DNA of 6,460 nt, from assembly GCA_947374105.1 (NCBI GenBank), contig CANCAO010000101.1, forward strand, positions 1-6,460, written 5' to 3'. A program made the translations under genes and the position numbers. Numbering within the stretch: the first letter of the stretch is position 1; each line of letters begins with the position of its first letter. The DNA is from Comamonadaceae bacterium. Lineage in GTDB: Bacteria; Pseudomonadota; Gammaproteobacteria; Burkholderiales; Burkholderiaceae_C. The notes beneath the pieces are model-generated. The model worked only from the letters and a program-made list of their open reading frames with translations. It was not told the DNA's origin and ran no database searches. This document shows, one piece after another, positions 1-6,460 of this stretch.

Positions 1-1286
1 TGCTGCATTTGCTGCGGGTTGTCTTTGAGGCGTTCACGCATATCCGTGATTTTTGGGTTGATGGCCTTCATCTTGGCCATGCTGGCGTAGGCCTTGGCGT
101 TGAGCCAGTAAAACGCGATTTTGAGCAACACCACCAGAGCCACGATGGCCCAGCCCCAGTTATGAATCAAGGTGTAGAGCTGGTCCAGCAACCAGTACAG
201 AGGTTTGGCCAAAATCGTCAGCCAGCCATAGTCCTTCACCAGTTCCAGACCCGGGGCCAAAGTTTCCAGCACTTTCTCTTCTTGCGGCCCGACAAAAATG
301 CGGGCTTCCAGGGCTTGACTGCTGGCGGGGGCAATACTGGGCAACTGGGTGATCATGCCAACGGCGTACAAATTGGTGTCCACCTTGCGCATGAACAGAT
401 CGCGCTTGATGCCATCACCCAACAGCCATGCACTGGCGAAGTAGTGCTGCACCATGGCCACATAGCCATTTTCGGCTTGCTTTTCGATATCGATTTTGTT
501 CTTCTCGATGTCGGTGAACTCCACTTTTTGGTACTTCTTGGCTTCGGTGTAAACCGCTGGGCCGGTAAAGGTGGAGTAGAACGAGGACTCGCCCGCGGGC
601 TTGTTGCCATCGCGAACAAGTTGCAAGTAGAGCTGGGGCGAGACTGCTGCGCCACTGTTGTTGATCACTTCGTGCTTGACAGTCATTGCATAGCTGCCAC
701 GTACGAGAGTGTAAGTCTTCACTAACTTTATGCCGCCGATTTCGGCAGACTCAAACTTAATGATCAATTCTTTGTCGCCGTCTTTGAGCTCTCGTGCGCC
801 CGGCACAACCATCATGGCCGATTTGTGGTTAGGCAGAGCGCCGCCTGCAGCGCCGGCAATCAGACCAGTCTGTGCCAGGTAGGTGCGGTCTTTGCTTTCG
901 TCCAGCAGCACAAAGTTCTTCACTGGATCGGTCAGATCGCGGTGTTTGAGAAATTCGGTTTGCACCAATGAGCCGCCTTCGGAATCAAAGGTCAACTTCA
1001 AAACATCGGTACTGACGACCAGGCGCTCACGGGGAGCGCTTGCTGGCCCTGCGGGCACGGCAGCGCTGGACGCGACAGGGCTGTTGCCTGTAGCCGTTGG
1101 CACGCCGCTGGGAGCACCTTTTACAGCCGTATCACTGCTTGCGCCGGGCGTTGCTGCTGCTTGGGTTTTGACGGGGGCGGGGAAGAAAGTGGCCTTGTGG
1201 CCGTTATAGATCTGCCATTGATCCCATAACAGAACCATGGAAAAGCCAAAGATCACCCACAGGACGGTGCGGCGGATATCGTTCAT
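1..1286 (-). CDS. yidC: Membrane protein insertase YidC, 3'-truncated by window edge
   Basis: YidC is the inner-membrane insertase that places proteins in the bilayer alone or with SecYEG. The frame is open from an ATG at 1286-1284 to the window edge: 428 complete residues of an expected 550-570, so the last transmembrane segments are missing. Visible in order: N-terminal membrane anchor (about residues 7-21, after NDIRR); an Ala/Pro/Ser/Thr-rich linker (about 37-87); the large periplasmic P1 beta-domain (about 90-355); the conserved transmembrane helix starting NWGWAIVALVVLLK (376-389); and the cytoplasmic start AKAYASMAKMKAINPKI. Lys389 aligns with the groove arginine of E. coli YidC (Arg366). 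The ATG overlaps the yidD stop as ATGA, and AGAAG stands 5 bases upstream as a ribosome site. It is the last gene visible in the rpmH-rnpA-yidD-yidC operon. Identity is secure from the sequence and gene order. Confidence 0.97.
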   Translation of the reverse strand, partial: MNDIRRTVLWVIFGFSMVLLWDQWQIYNGHKATFFPAPVKTQAAATPGASSDTAVKGAPSGVPTATGNSPVASSAAVPAGPASAPRERLVVSTDVLKLTFDSEGGSLVQTEFLKHRDLTDPVKNFVLLDESKDRTYLAQTGLIAGAAGGALPNHKSAMMVVPGARELKDGDKELIIKFESAEIGGIKLVKTYTLVRGSYAMTVKHEVINNSGAAVSPQLYLQLVRDGNKPAGESSFYSTFTGPAVYTEAKKYQKVEFTDIEKNKIDIEKQAENGYVAMVQHYFASAWLLGDGIKRDLFMRKVDTNLYAVGMITQLPSIAPASSQALEARIFVGPQEEKVLETLAPGLELVKDYGWLTILAKPLYWLLDQLYTLIHNWGWAIVALVVLLKIAFYWLNAKAYASMAKMKAINPKITDMRERLKDNPQQMQ

Positions 1287-1555
1287 GAAGACTTCTTTTC
1301 AGATAGGTAAGAAAACAGGCGAGGGAAAAATGGAGGCTTCTCATCGGGCACCGGGTCATGCCCACCGACACATCCGGGGTGGCAACGCATCAGACGTTTC
1401 AGCGTCAGATAACTCCCGGCGCCGGCACCGTGTTGCTCCAGCGCGGCCAAGGCATAGCGTGAACACGTGGGTTCGAACCGACAAGCAGAACCCAGCCACG
1501 GGCTCAAGAAGAGCCGGTAGGCCTTAACCACAGCCATTAAAACGGCCCTGATCAC
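1283..1555 (-). CDS. yidD: Membrane protein insertion efficiency factor YidD
   Basis: YidD is a small protein of the inner face of the cytoplasmic membrane that assists YidC-dependent insertion. The product is 90 residues (E. coli about 85). It shows an amphipathic N-terminal helix (about 2-18), then the family core CRFEPTCSRYA (25-35), LTLKRLMRCHP (50-60) and GGHDPVP (64-70); four cysteines are at 25, 31, 58 and 62. The tail from 71 (EKPPFFPRLFSYLSEKKSS) is variable and basic at the end. I take the GTG start at 1555-1553: it overlaps the rnpA stop as GTGA, with AAAGGG about 5 bases upstream. An ATG at residue 7 (1537-1535) is an alternative that would shorten the helix. The stop overlaps the yidC start as ATGA, so translational coupling on both sides is likely. 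It fills the usual slot between rnpA and yidC. Confidence 0.95.
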   Translation of the reverse strand: MIRAVLMAVVKAYRLFLSPWLGSACRFEPTCSRYALAALEQHGAGAGSYLTLKRLMRCHPGCVGGHDPVPDEKPPFFPRLFSYLSEKKSS

Positions 1556-1944
1556 GCCAGCCCTTTGGGCATGGGGACAATAGCTTTGCGAAATAACTGC
1601 TCAAGTTCAAGCCGAACAGCAGCTTTAAGTTGCTCTGAGCTGGCGCTTTTGAACTGCTTGCGATCAAAGGTCGCGCGCAAACGAACCACATGATTGACAT
1701 TGAAGAGCTGGCCTTCAACACAATCACCCAGGTTGTATATCTGGCGTTTGATCAAGTTGCGAGTTACTGCGCGTTTCGCCCAGCGCTTGGGAACCATGGC
1801 ACCTAAGCCAACCGGCTGCGCTTCGGACATCTCTGCCGCAACCGGGTTGAGTTCTGACCGGTGCATAGCAAAGTGAGCTGTACGTGCGATAGTGTGATTC
1901 GCCAAGACAGCTTGGAATTGACCTCTTGTTTGGAGTCGCAGCAC
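1552..1944 (-). CDS. rnpA: Ribonuclease P protein component
   Basis: RnpA is the small basic protein that binds the catalytic RNA of RNase P and helps it remove 5' leaders from pre-tRNAs. The product is 130 residues, slightly longer than the 119 of E. coli. The core is GLGAMVPKRWAKRAVTRNLIKRQ (47-69), matching the RNA-binding 'KR..AV.RN..KR' helix. The third position of the classic RNR motif is Leu64 here and the usual trailing arginine is absent (RQIYNL). The C-terminal helix SSEQLKAAVRLELEQLFRK (102-120) fits the family fold. The GTG at 1944-1942 is the only reasonable start, because an in-frame TAG lies five codons upstream; no strong ribosome site precedes it (only AGG about 12 bases away). 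The gene follows rpmH by 50 bases, with a hairpin and T-run between them, and overlaps yidD by 4 bases. Confidence 0.94.
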   Translation of the reverse strand: MLRLQTRGQFQAVLANHTIARTAHFAMHRSELNPVAAEMSEAQPVGLGAMVPKRWAKRAVTRNLIKRQIYNLGDCVEGQLFNVNHVVRLRATFDRKQFKSASSEQLKAAVRLELEQLFRKAIVPMPKGLA

Positions 1945-1958
1945 GTGAAGAGGTGCCT

Positions 1959-1984
1959 AAAAAAGTCAGCCCGCCGCGCGCTGA
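1959..1984 (-). terminator. Candidate attenuator between rpmH and rnpA
   Basis: On the minus strand, 10 bases after the rpmH stop, TCAGC (1984-1980) and GCTGA (1970-1966) form a 5-bp stem around a very G/C-rich 9-base loop. One C and then six T (1964-1959) follow. The shape is that of a weak intrinsic terminator placed in the 50-base gap before rnpA. Leaky termination here would give much L34 mRNA and less rnpA-yidD-yidC mRNA, which suits the different demand for these products. The stem is short, so partial rather than full termination is the likelier reading; this is inference from sequence only. Confidence 0.45.
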
Positions 1985-1994
1985 ACTGCCAAAA

Positions 1995-2129
1995 TTAGAC
2001 GGCCAGACGCTTGCGGCCTTTGGCGCGGCGTGCATTGATCACAGCGCGACCGCCACGTGTTTTCATGCGAACCAGAAAACCATGGGTGCGAGCGCGGCGA
2101 ATTTTGGAGGGCTGGTAAGTACGTTTCAT
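1995..2129 (-). CDS. rpmH: 50S ribosomal protein L34
   Basis: L34 is a tiny, very basic protein of the large ribosomal subunit that binds 23S rRNA. The frame encodes 44 residues, the usual length in proteobacteria: [18 protein letters not shown], then [20 protein letters not shown] (19-38), ending RKRLAV. This is a full match to the family pattern (KRTYQPS, THGF, R.RT..GR.V...RR.KGR..L). It starts at ATG 2129-2127, with AGGA (minus strand of 2140-2137) 7 bases upstream, and ends with TAA at 1997-1995. It is first in the leftward operon and borders the origin region. Two promoter-like sequences precede it (2152-2180 and 2236-2264). Confidence 0.97.
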   Translation of the reverse strand: MKRTYQPSKIRRARTHGFLVRMKTRGGRAVINARRAKGRKRLAV

Positions 2130-2151
2130 CTTGAAATCCTAACGATGCTGC

Positions 2152-2180
2152 TTTATGAGTCTGCACAGGCCCTACGTCAA
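2152..2180 (-). promoter_or_regulatory. Candidate proximal sigma70 promoter of rpmH
   Basis: On the minus strand, TTGACG (2180-2175, 5 of 6 to the -35 consensus) is separated by 17 bases from CATAAA (2157-2152, 4 of 6 to the -10 consensus). A start near 2145 would give a leader of about 16 bases that still holds the AGGA ribosome site of rpmH. The spacing is ideal but the -10 is mediocre. Confidence 0.4.
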
Positions 2181-2235
2181 ATAAGATGAAGAGACCGCGA
2201 AAATTTCCCCCGACAAACGATCAGGGTAACCCGAG

Positions 2236-2264
2236 ATTATCGCAAACTTTCAAACGGATGGCAA
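2236..2264 (-). promoter_or_regulatory. Candidate distal extended -10 promoter of rpmH operon
   Basis: On the minus strand, TTGCCA (2264-2259, 5 of 6) stands 17 bases before GATAAT (2241-2236, 5 of 6). TG lies one base upstream of the -10, giving an extended -10 element (TGC-GATAAT). This is the best promoter match in the window. A start near 2229 would give rpmH a leader of about 100 bases. It fires away from dnaA, so its negative supercoiling wake would fall on the A/T-rich origin stretch. Confidence 0.55.
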
Positions 2265-2315
2265 TAACGTTGGGCGCGAGGCAAATTCAGCATCGAATCT
2301 TAGGGTAATTCCGGC

Positions 2316-2324
2316 TGTGGATAA
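2316..2324 (-). promoter_or_regulatory. DnaA box, perfect consensus
   Basis: TGTGGATAA is the exact reverse complement of the DnaA-box consensus TTATCCACA. It ends 3 bases before the -35 of the proposed dnaA promoter, so bound DnaA could both nucleate origin unwinding and control dnaA transcription. Confidence 0.85.
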
Positions 2325-2327
2325 GAC

Positions 2328-2355
2328 TTGAATAAACTACAATCTAAGCTATAAC
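2328..2355 (+). promoter_or_regulatory. Candidate dnaA promoter between two DnaA boxes
   Basis: TTGAAT (2328-2333, 4 of 6) and TATAAC (2350-2355, 5 of 6) are separated by 16 bases. Transcription would start near 2362, just before the second DnaA box and about 26 bases before the dnaA ATG. The DnaA boxes directly before the -35 and just after the start point suggest autorepression by DnaA, which is known for dnaA genes in other bacteria. TACAAT at 2338-2343 is an alternative -10, but it lacks a good -35. Confidence 0.5.
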
Positions 2356-2364
2356 AATCGACAT

Positions 2365-2373
2365 CTATCCACA
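2365..2373 (+). promoter_or_regulatory. DnaA box, one mismatch
   Basis: CTATCCACA differs from TTATCCACA only in the first base, normally the most tolerant position. It points opposite to the box at 2316-2324, with centres 49 bases apart. It would lie in the first transcribed bases of the dnaA mRNA. Confidence 0.72.
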
Positions 2374-2387
2374 GAAAAATAAGAACA

Positions 2388-3800
2388 ATGGCAGCCGGAC
2401 AATATATATCGGCCACAGACAAGCCGGGTAACGAAGAGGGTGAAAGTTTGTGGCAAACCTGCGTCGATCAATTGGCGCAGGAATTACCCGAACAACAGTT
2501 CAACACCTGGATCAAGCCCATCAACGCACAGGTGGCAGATGACCTTTCCAAGGTCACGCTCTTTGTTGTTAATCGCTTCAAGCTTGACTGGATACGGGTT
2601 CAGTACAGCGCCCGAATTGCGGCGCTTCTTGAGAAAATCTACGGCCAGCCCGTCGCGGTTGAGTTGGCGATTCTGCCCAGGGAGCTGGCTAGCAAGCCTC
2701 ATGCAAGCCCTGCTGCGCCAGAGTTCTCCCCCGCAGAGGAGGTTGTAGATGTGGGTGTGGAAAAGATGGCGGGTGGCTCTAAAACCAGACTCAACACGGC
2801 CTTGACTTTTGATGCATTGATCGAAGGGTCAGCCAACCGAATGGCCCGTGCGGCAGCCATGCATATTGCCAATTCGCCGGGGCATTTGTACAACCCTCTT
2901 TTTATTTACGGGGGTGTGGGTCTGGGCAAGACCCACCTGATGCACGCCATTGGCAACCAGCTGCTGGCAGAGCAGCCCAACGCGAAAGTTCTCTACATCC
3001 ACGCCGAACAGTTTGTGTCAGATGTAGTTAGGGCTTACCAGCGCAAGACCTTTGACGAGTTCAAGGACAAGTACCACTCGCTTGATCTTTTGCTGATTGA
3101 TGACGTTCAATTTTTTGCCAATAAAGAGCGAACGCAGGAGGAGTTTTTCAACGCCTTCGAGGCGCTGCTGGCCAAAAAATCGCACTTGGTGATGACCAGC
3201 GACACCTACCCCAAGGGGTTGACGGACATCCATGAGCGCTTGGTGTCCCGCTTTGATTCGGGTTTGACTGTGGCCATTGAGCCGCCTGAGCTTGAAATGC
3301 GAGTGGCTATCCTGATCAACAAGGCACTGGCTGAGGGTGCAGAAATGCCCGAAGAGGTGGCTTTTTTTGTGGCCAAAAATGTGCGTTCCAACGTGCGTGA
3401 GCTTGAAGGCGCTTTGCGTAAGGTCATGGCGTATTCGCGCTTCAATCTGAAAGAAATCTCCATTCAGTTAGCCCGTGATGCCTTGCGCGACTTGCTGTCG
3501 ATCCAGAACCGTCTGATCTCGGTTGAAAACATCCAGAAAACGGTGGCCGACTATTACAAGATAAAAATCGCCGACATGTATTCCAAAAAGCGCCCGGCCA
3601 GCATTGCGCGCCCCCGCCAGATTGCCATGTACCTGGCCAAGGAGCTGACCCAGAAAAGCCTGCCTGAGATTGGTGAGCTGTTTGGCGGGCGTGACCACAC
3701 CACGGTGTTGCATGCGGTGCGCAAAATTTCAGGTGAACGTCAGCAACTCACTGAACTTAACCAGCAATTGCACGTGCTTGAGCAGACGCTCAAGGGCTAG
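2388..3800 (+). CDS. dnaA: Chromosomal replication initiator protein DnaA
   Basis: DnaA binds DnaA boxes at oriC, oligomerises with ATP, opens the duplex and recruits the DnaB helicase. The product is 470 residues (E. coli 467). Domain I starts at LWQTC (21-25) and runs to about 97; a short linker, domain II, covers about 100-132. AAA+ domain III has Walker A GGVGLGKT (175-182), Walker B LLLIDD (234-239), sensor 1 VMTSD (268-272), the arginine-finger box [10 protein letters not shown] (284-293, probably Arg288) and sensor 2 around Arg337 (VRELEGAL). DNA-binding domain IV has the basic loop [12 protein letters not shown] (400-411) and the signature [11 protein letters not shown] (433-443). All key residues are present. 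The ATG has a poor ribosome site and gives about 17 extra N-terminal residues compared with E. coli; a TTG at 2448 is an alternative start. dnaN follows after 88 bases. Confidence 0.98.
   Translation: MAAGQYISATDKPGNEEGESLWQTCVDQLAQELPEQQFNTWIKPINAQVADDLSKVTLFVVNRFKLDWIRVQYSARIAALLEKIYGQPVAVELAILPRELASKPHASPAAPEFSPAEEVVDVGVEKMAGGSKTRLNTALTFDALIEGSANRMARAAAMHIANSPGHLYNPLFIYGGVGLGKTHLMHAIGNQLLAEQPNAKVLYIHAEQFVSDVVRAYQRKTFDEFKDKYHSLDLLLIDDVQFFANKERTQEEFFNAFEALLAKKSHLVMTSDTYPKGLTDIHERLVSRFDSGLTVAIEPPELEMRVAILINKALAEGAEMPEEVAFFVAKNVRSNVRELEGALRKVMAYSRFNLKEISIQLARDALRDLLSIQNRLISVENIQKTVADYYKIKIADMYSKKRPASIARPRQIAMYLAKELTQKSLPEIGELFGGRDHTTVLHAVRKISGERQQLTELNQQLHVLEQTLKG
2433..2450 (+). promoter_or_regulatory. 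Alternative ribosome site and TTG start inside dnaA
   Basis: GAAGAGG (2433-2439) is a strong Shine-Dalgarno match 8 bases before an in-frame TTG (2448-2450, residue 21). A start there would give MWQTCVDQL, almost flush with domain I of E. coli DnaA (MSLSLWQQC). The annotated ATG at 2388 has only a weak A-rich AAGAA upstream. Sequence alone does not settle which is used; the ATG is kept because TTG starts are rare and longer N-termini occur in related DnaA proteins. Confidence 0.35.
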
Positions 3801-3876
3801 GCGGAAAAAGGGGAAAATGGCGCCATGCATCTAATTACCCGATTGACGACGACTCGTTTTAAATCAAGAAATCAAA

Positions 3877-3883
3877 GAAGAGG
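3877..3883 (+). promoter_or_regulatory. Strong ribosome binding site of dnaN
   Basis: GAAGAGG is 5 bases before the dnaN ATG and fits the anti-Shine-Dalgarno sequence well. It fixes the dnaN start and suggests efficient translation, in contrast with the weak sites of dnaA and gyrB. No convincing promoter is seen in the 88-base dnaA-dnaN gap, so co-transcription with dnaA is likely. Confidence 0.8.
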
Positions 3884-3888
3884 TTGAC

Positions 3889-4995
3889 ATGATTGTTTTG
3901 AAGGCACCACAAGGCAAGTTTTTATCTGTTTTGCAATCAGTCGCAGGTATTGTTGAGCGTCGGCACACATTGCCCATCTTGGCCAATGTGCTGATTCGTA
4001 AAACGGCTGGCTCATTGCAGTTCACGACCAGCGATCTGGAAATTCAGATCCGCACCACGTCTGACTTGGGCGGTGATGAGGGCAGTTTCACGACGACGGT
4101 GGGTGCGCGCAAGCTCATTGATATTTTGCGCACCATGCCCGCCGACCAGACTGTTTCTCTCGAATCCAGCCAGAGCAAGCTCATTCTCAAAGGTGGCAAA
4201 AGCAAGTTCACCTTGCAGTCTTTGCCCGCTGAGGATTTCCCGCTGGTGCAAGAGTCGGCCAGTTTTGGGCCCGCTTTCAGCGTGCCGCAAAAAACACTGA
4301 AAAACTTGCTGGAGCAAGTCTCCTTTGCCATGGCTGTCCATGACATTCGCTACTACCTCAATGGCATTTTGTTTGTGGCCGAAGGCAAGCAACTGAGCCT
4401 GGTTGCCACCGATGGCCATCGGCTGGCCTTTGTCTCGGCCATGCTGGATGTGGAAGTGCCTCGGCAAGAGGTTATTTTGCCGCGTAAAACGGTCATTGAG
4501 TTGCAGCGCCTCTTGAGCGATGCCGAGGGTGCGATTGAGATGCAATTTGCCAACAACCAGGCCAAATTCAGCTTTGGTGGCATGGAATTCGTCACCAAGT
4601 TGGTCGAAGGCAAGTTCCCCGACTACAACCGTGTCATACCCAAAAATCACCAAAACAGCATCACGCTGGGGCGTCAAGCGCTGTTGTCCAGCCTGCAACG
4701 CACGGCGATTTTGACCAGTGACAAGTTCAAAGGCGTGCGCCTCAACATCGACCCCGGCACCCTGCGTGTCGCGTCCAACAATGCTGAACAAGAAGAGGCC
4801 GTGGATGAGCTCGACATTGACTACAGCGGCGACAGTATTGAAATCGGTTTCAACGTCACCTACTTGATTGACGCCTTGACCAATATGGATCAGGACATGG
4901 TGCGATTGGAGTTGTCTGATTCCAACAGCTCCGCCTTGATCACCATTCCTGATAATGCCACCTTCAAGTACGTCGTGATGCCCATGCGAATTTAA
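3889..4995 (+). CDS. dnaN: DNA polymerase III subunit beta (sliding clamp)
   Basis: DnaN dimerises into a ring around DNA and tethers polymerase III and other clamp-binding proteins. The product is 368 residues (E. coli 366) and covers the three repeated clamp domains (about 1-125, 126-250, 251-368). Family marks are RRHTLPILANVLI (24-36) with the DNA-facing Arg24, TDGHRLA (174-180) in the partner-binding cleft, KFPDYNRVIP (242-251), and the C-terminal MPMRI (364-368), which completes the cleft that binds clamp-binding peptides. The ATG is fixed by a strong ribosome site. It sits in the classic order dnaA-dnaN-gyrB; recF, found between dnaN and gyrB in E. coli and others, is absent here, as I recall is usual in this group. 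A hairpin follows 26 bases after the stop. No abnormal residue is noticed. Confidence 0.98.
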   Translation: MIVLKAPQGKFLSVLQSVAGIVERRHTLPILANVLIRKTAGSLQFTTSDLEIQIRTTSDLGGDEGSFTTTVGARKLIDILRTMPADQTVSLESSQSKLILKGGKSKFTLQSLPAEDFPLVQESASFGPAFSVPQKTLKNLLEQVSFAMAVHDIRYYLNGILFVAEGKQLSLVATDGHRLAFVSAMLDVEVPRQEVILPRKTVIELQRLLSDAEGAIEMQFANNQAKFSFGGMEFVTKLVEGKFPDYNRVIPKNHQNSITLGRQALLSSLQRTAILTSDKFKGVRLNIDPGTLRVASNNAEQEEAVDELDIDYSGDSIEIGFNVTYLIDALTNMDQDMVRLELSDSNSSALITIPDNATFKYVVMPMRI

Positions 4996-5021
4996 GGCTG
5001 CGATCAGCAGCCAGCCCCAAA

Positions 5022-5057
5022 CAAACCCGCGATGGATAAAGTTTCATTGCGGGTTTG
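5022..5057. terminator. Stem-loop between dnaN and gyrB, possible terminator
   Basis: CAAACCCGCGATG (5022-5034) pairs with CATTGCGGGTTTG (5045-5057) over 13 positions with one G-T wobble, around a 10-base loop. On the plus strand the only Ts are the TTT inside the stem end, followed by GGTCATTC, so it is not a textbook intrinsic terminator. On the minus strand the stem is followed by TTTGGGG, also imperfect. Likely roles are partial termination or 3'-end protection of dnaN mRNA, which would let gyrB be set separately. It lies in the 102-base gap before gyrB, where I find no convincing promoter. Confidence 0.5.
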
Positions 5058-5085
5058 GTCATTCAAGCGTTTGAGAAATTGTTAG

Positions 5086-6460
<1,375 letters not shown>

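Larger units (their letters stand above)
2130..2387. other. oriC: Candidate chromosomal replication origin (oriC), rpmH-dnaA intergenic region
   Basis: No coding sequence is visible in these 258 bases between divergent rpmH and dnaA, a common site of bacterial oriC. Seen in the sequence: a perfect DnaA box TGTGGATAA (2316-2324), a one-mismatch box CTATCCACA (2365-2373) and, between them, an A/T-rich stretch (about 2325-2360) that could be the unwinding element. A much weaker 6-of-9 match (TTATCGCAA, 2237-2245) overlaps an rpmH promoter element. Only two good boxes is few for an origin, so part of oriC might be made of degenerate boxes or lie elsewhere. The gene context makes the origin call likely; the exact borders are not resolved. 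Confidence 0.7.

Noticed and set aside
9..725. Long plus-strand open frame (238 codons)
   Set aside because: It lies antisense to yidC, whose minus-strand frame is a clear family match. The plus-strand translation resembles no family I know and has no ribosome site of note.
2224..2232. GGGTAACCC near-palindrome and the related AGGGTAA at 2302-2308
   Set aside because: Short and imperfect; two such matches in 258 bases are compatible with chance and fit no operator I recognise.
2237..2245. TTATCGCAA as a third DnaA box
   Set aside because: Only 6 of 9 bases match and the conserved CCACA half is lost. It is mentioned as a weak possibility but not annotated.
3817..3826. Perfect 10-base palindrome ATGGCGCCAT after dnaA
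   Set aside because: A 10-base palindrome is expected by chance in a few kilobases and no second copy was seen; too short for a terminator stem.
3843..3871. TTGACG as the -35 of a dnaN promoter
   Set aside because: The bases 17 downstream (AAGAAA region) do not resemble a -10 element.
4012..4791. 259-codon minus-strand open frame inside dnaN
   Set aside because: Shadow of dnaN: the opposite frame stays open because of G/C-biased third codon positions, and dnaN is an unambiguous full-length gene.

Overview
This window is the chromosomal replication-origin neighbourhood of a betaproteobacterium, most likely a member of the Comamonadaceae (Rhodoferax/Polaromonas-like). That placement rests on protein sequence style (the DnaA segment [21 protein letters not shown], the YidC segment NWGWAIVALVVLLKIAFYWLN, DnaN ending in MPMRI) and on gene order. 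It is recall-based; no database search was possible.

Two gene sets diverge from a 258-base intergenic region (2130-2387). On the minus strand, reading leftward, lie rpmH (ribosomal protein L34), rnpA (protein subunit of RNase P), yidD (membrane-insertion efficiency factor) and yidC (membrane insertase, cut by the left window edge). rnpA, yidD and yidC are chained by 4-base stop/start overlaps. On the plus strand lie dnaA (replication initiator), dnaN (sliding clamp) and gyrB (gyrase subunit B, cut by the right window edge).

The intergenic region holds the best oriC candidate. It has one perfect DnaA box (2316-2324), one box with a single mismatch (2365-2373) in the opposite orientation, an A/T-rich stretch between them and a sigma70-like dnaA promoter inside that stretch. 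Two sigma70-like promoters point the other way, towards rpmH. A hairpin plus T-run between rpmH and rnpA looks like an attenuator that would let the cell make more L34 than RnpA. A 13-bp-stem hairpin lies between dnaN and gyrB.

Together the genes couple chromosome initiation (DnaA), elongation (DnaN) and supercoiling (GyrB) with ribosome, tRNA-processing and membrane-protein biogenesis. I see no mobile element, CRISPR array, tRNA, rRNA, toxin-antitoxin or defence gene, and no previously undescribed system. The points worth a second look are small: regulatory layout, start-codon ambiguity in dnaA, a repeat in the GyrB N-terminus, and a few residue-level deviations.
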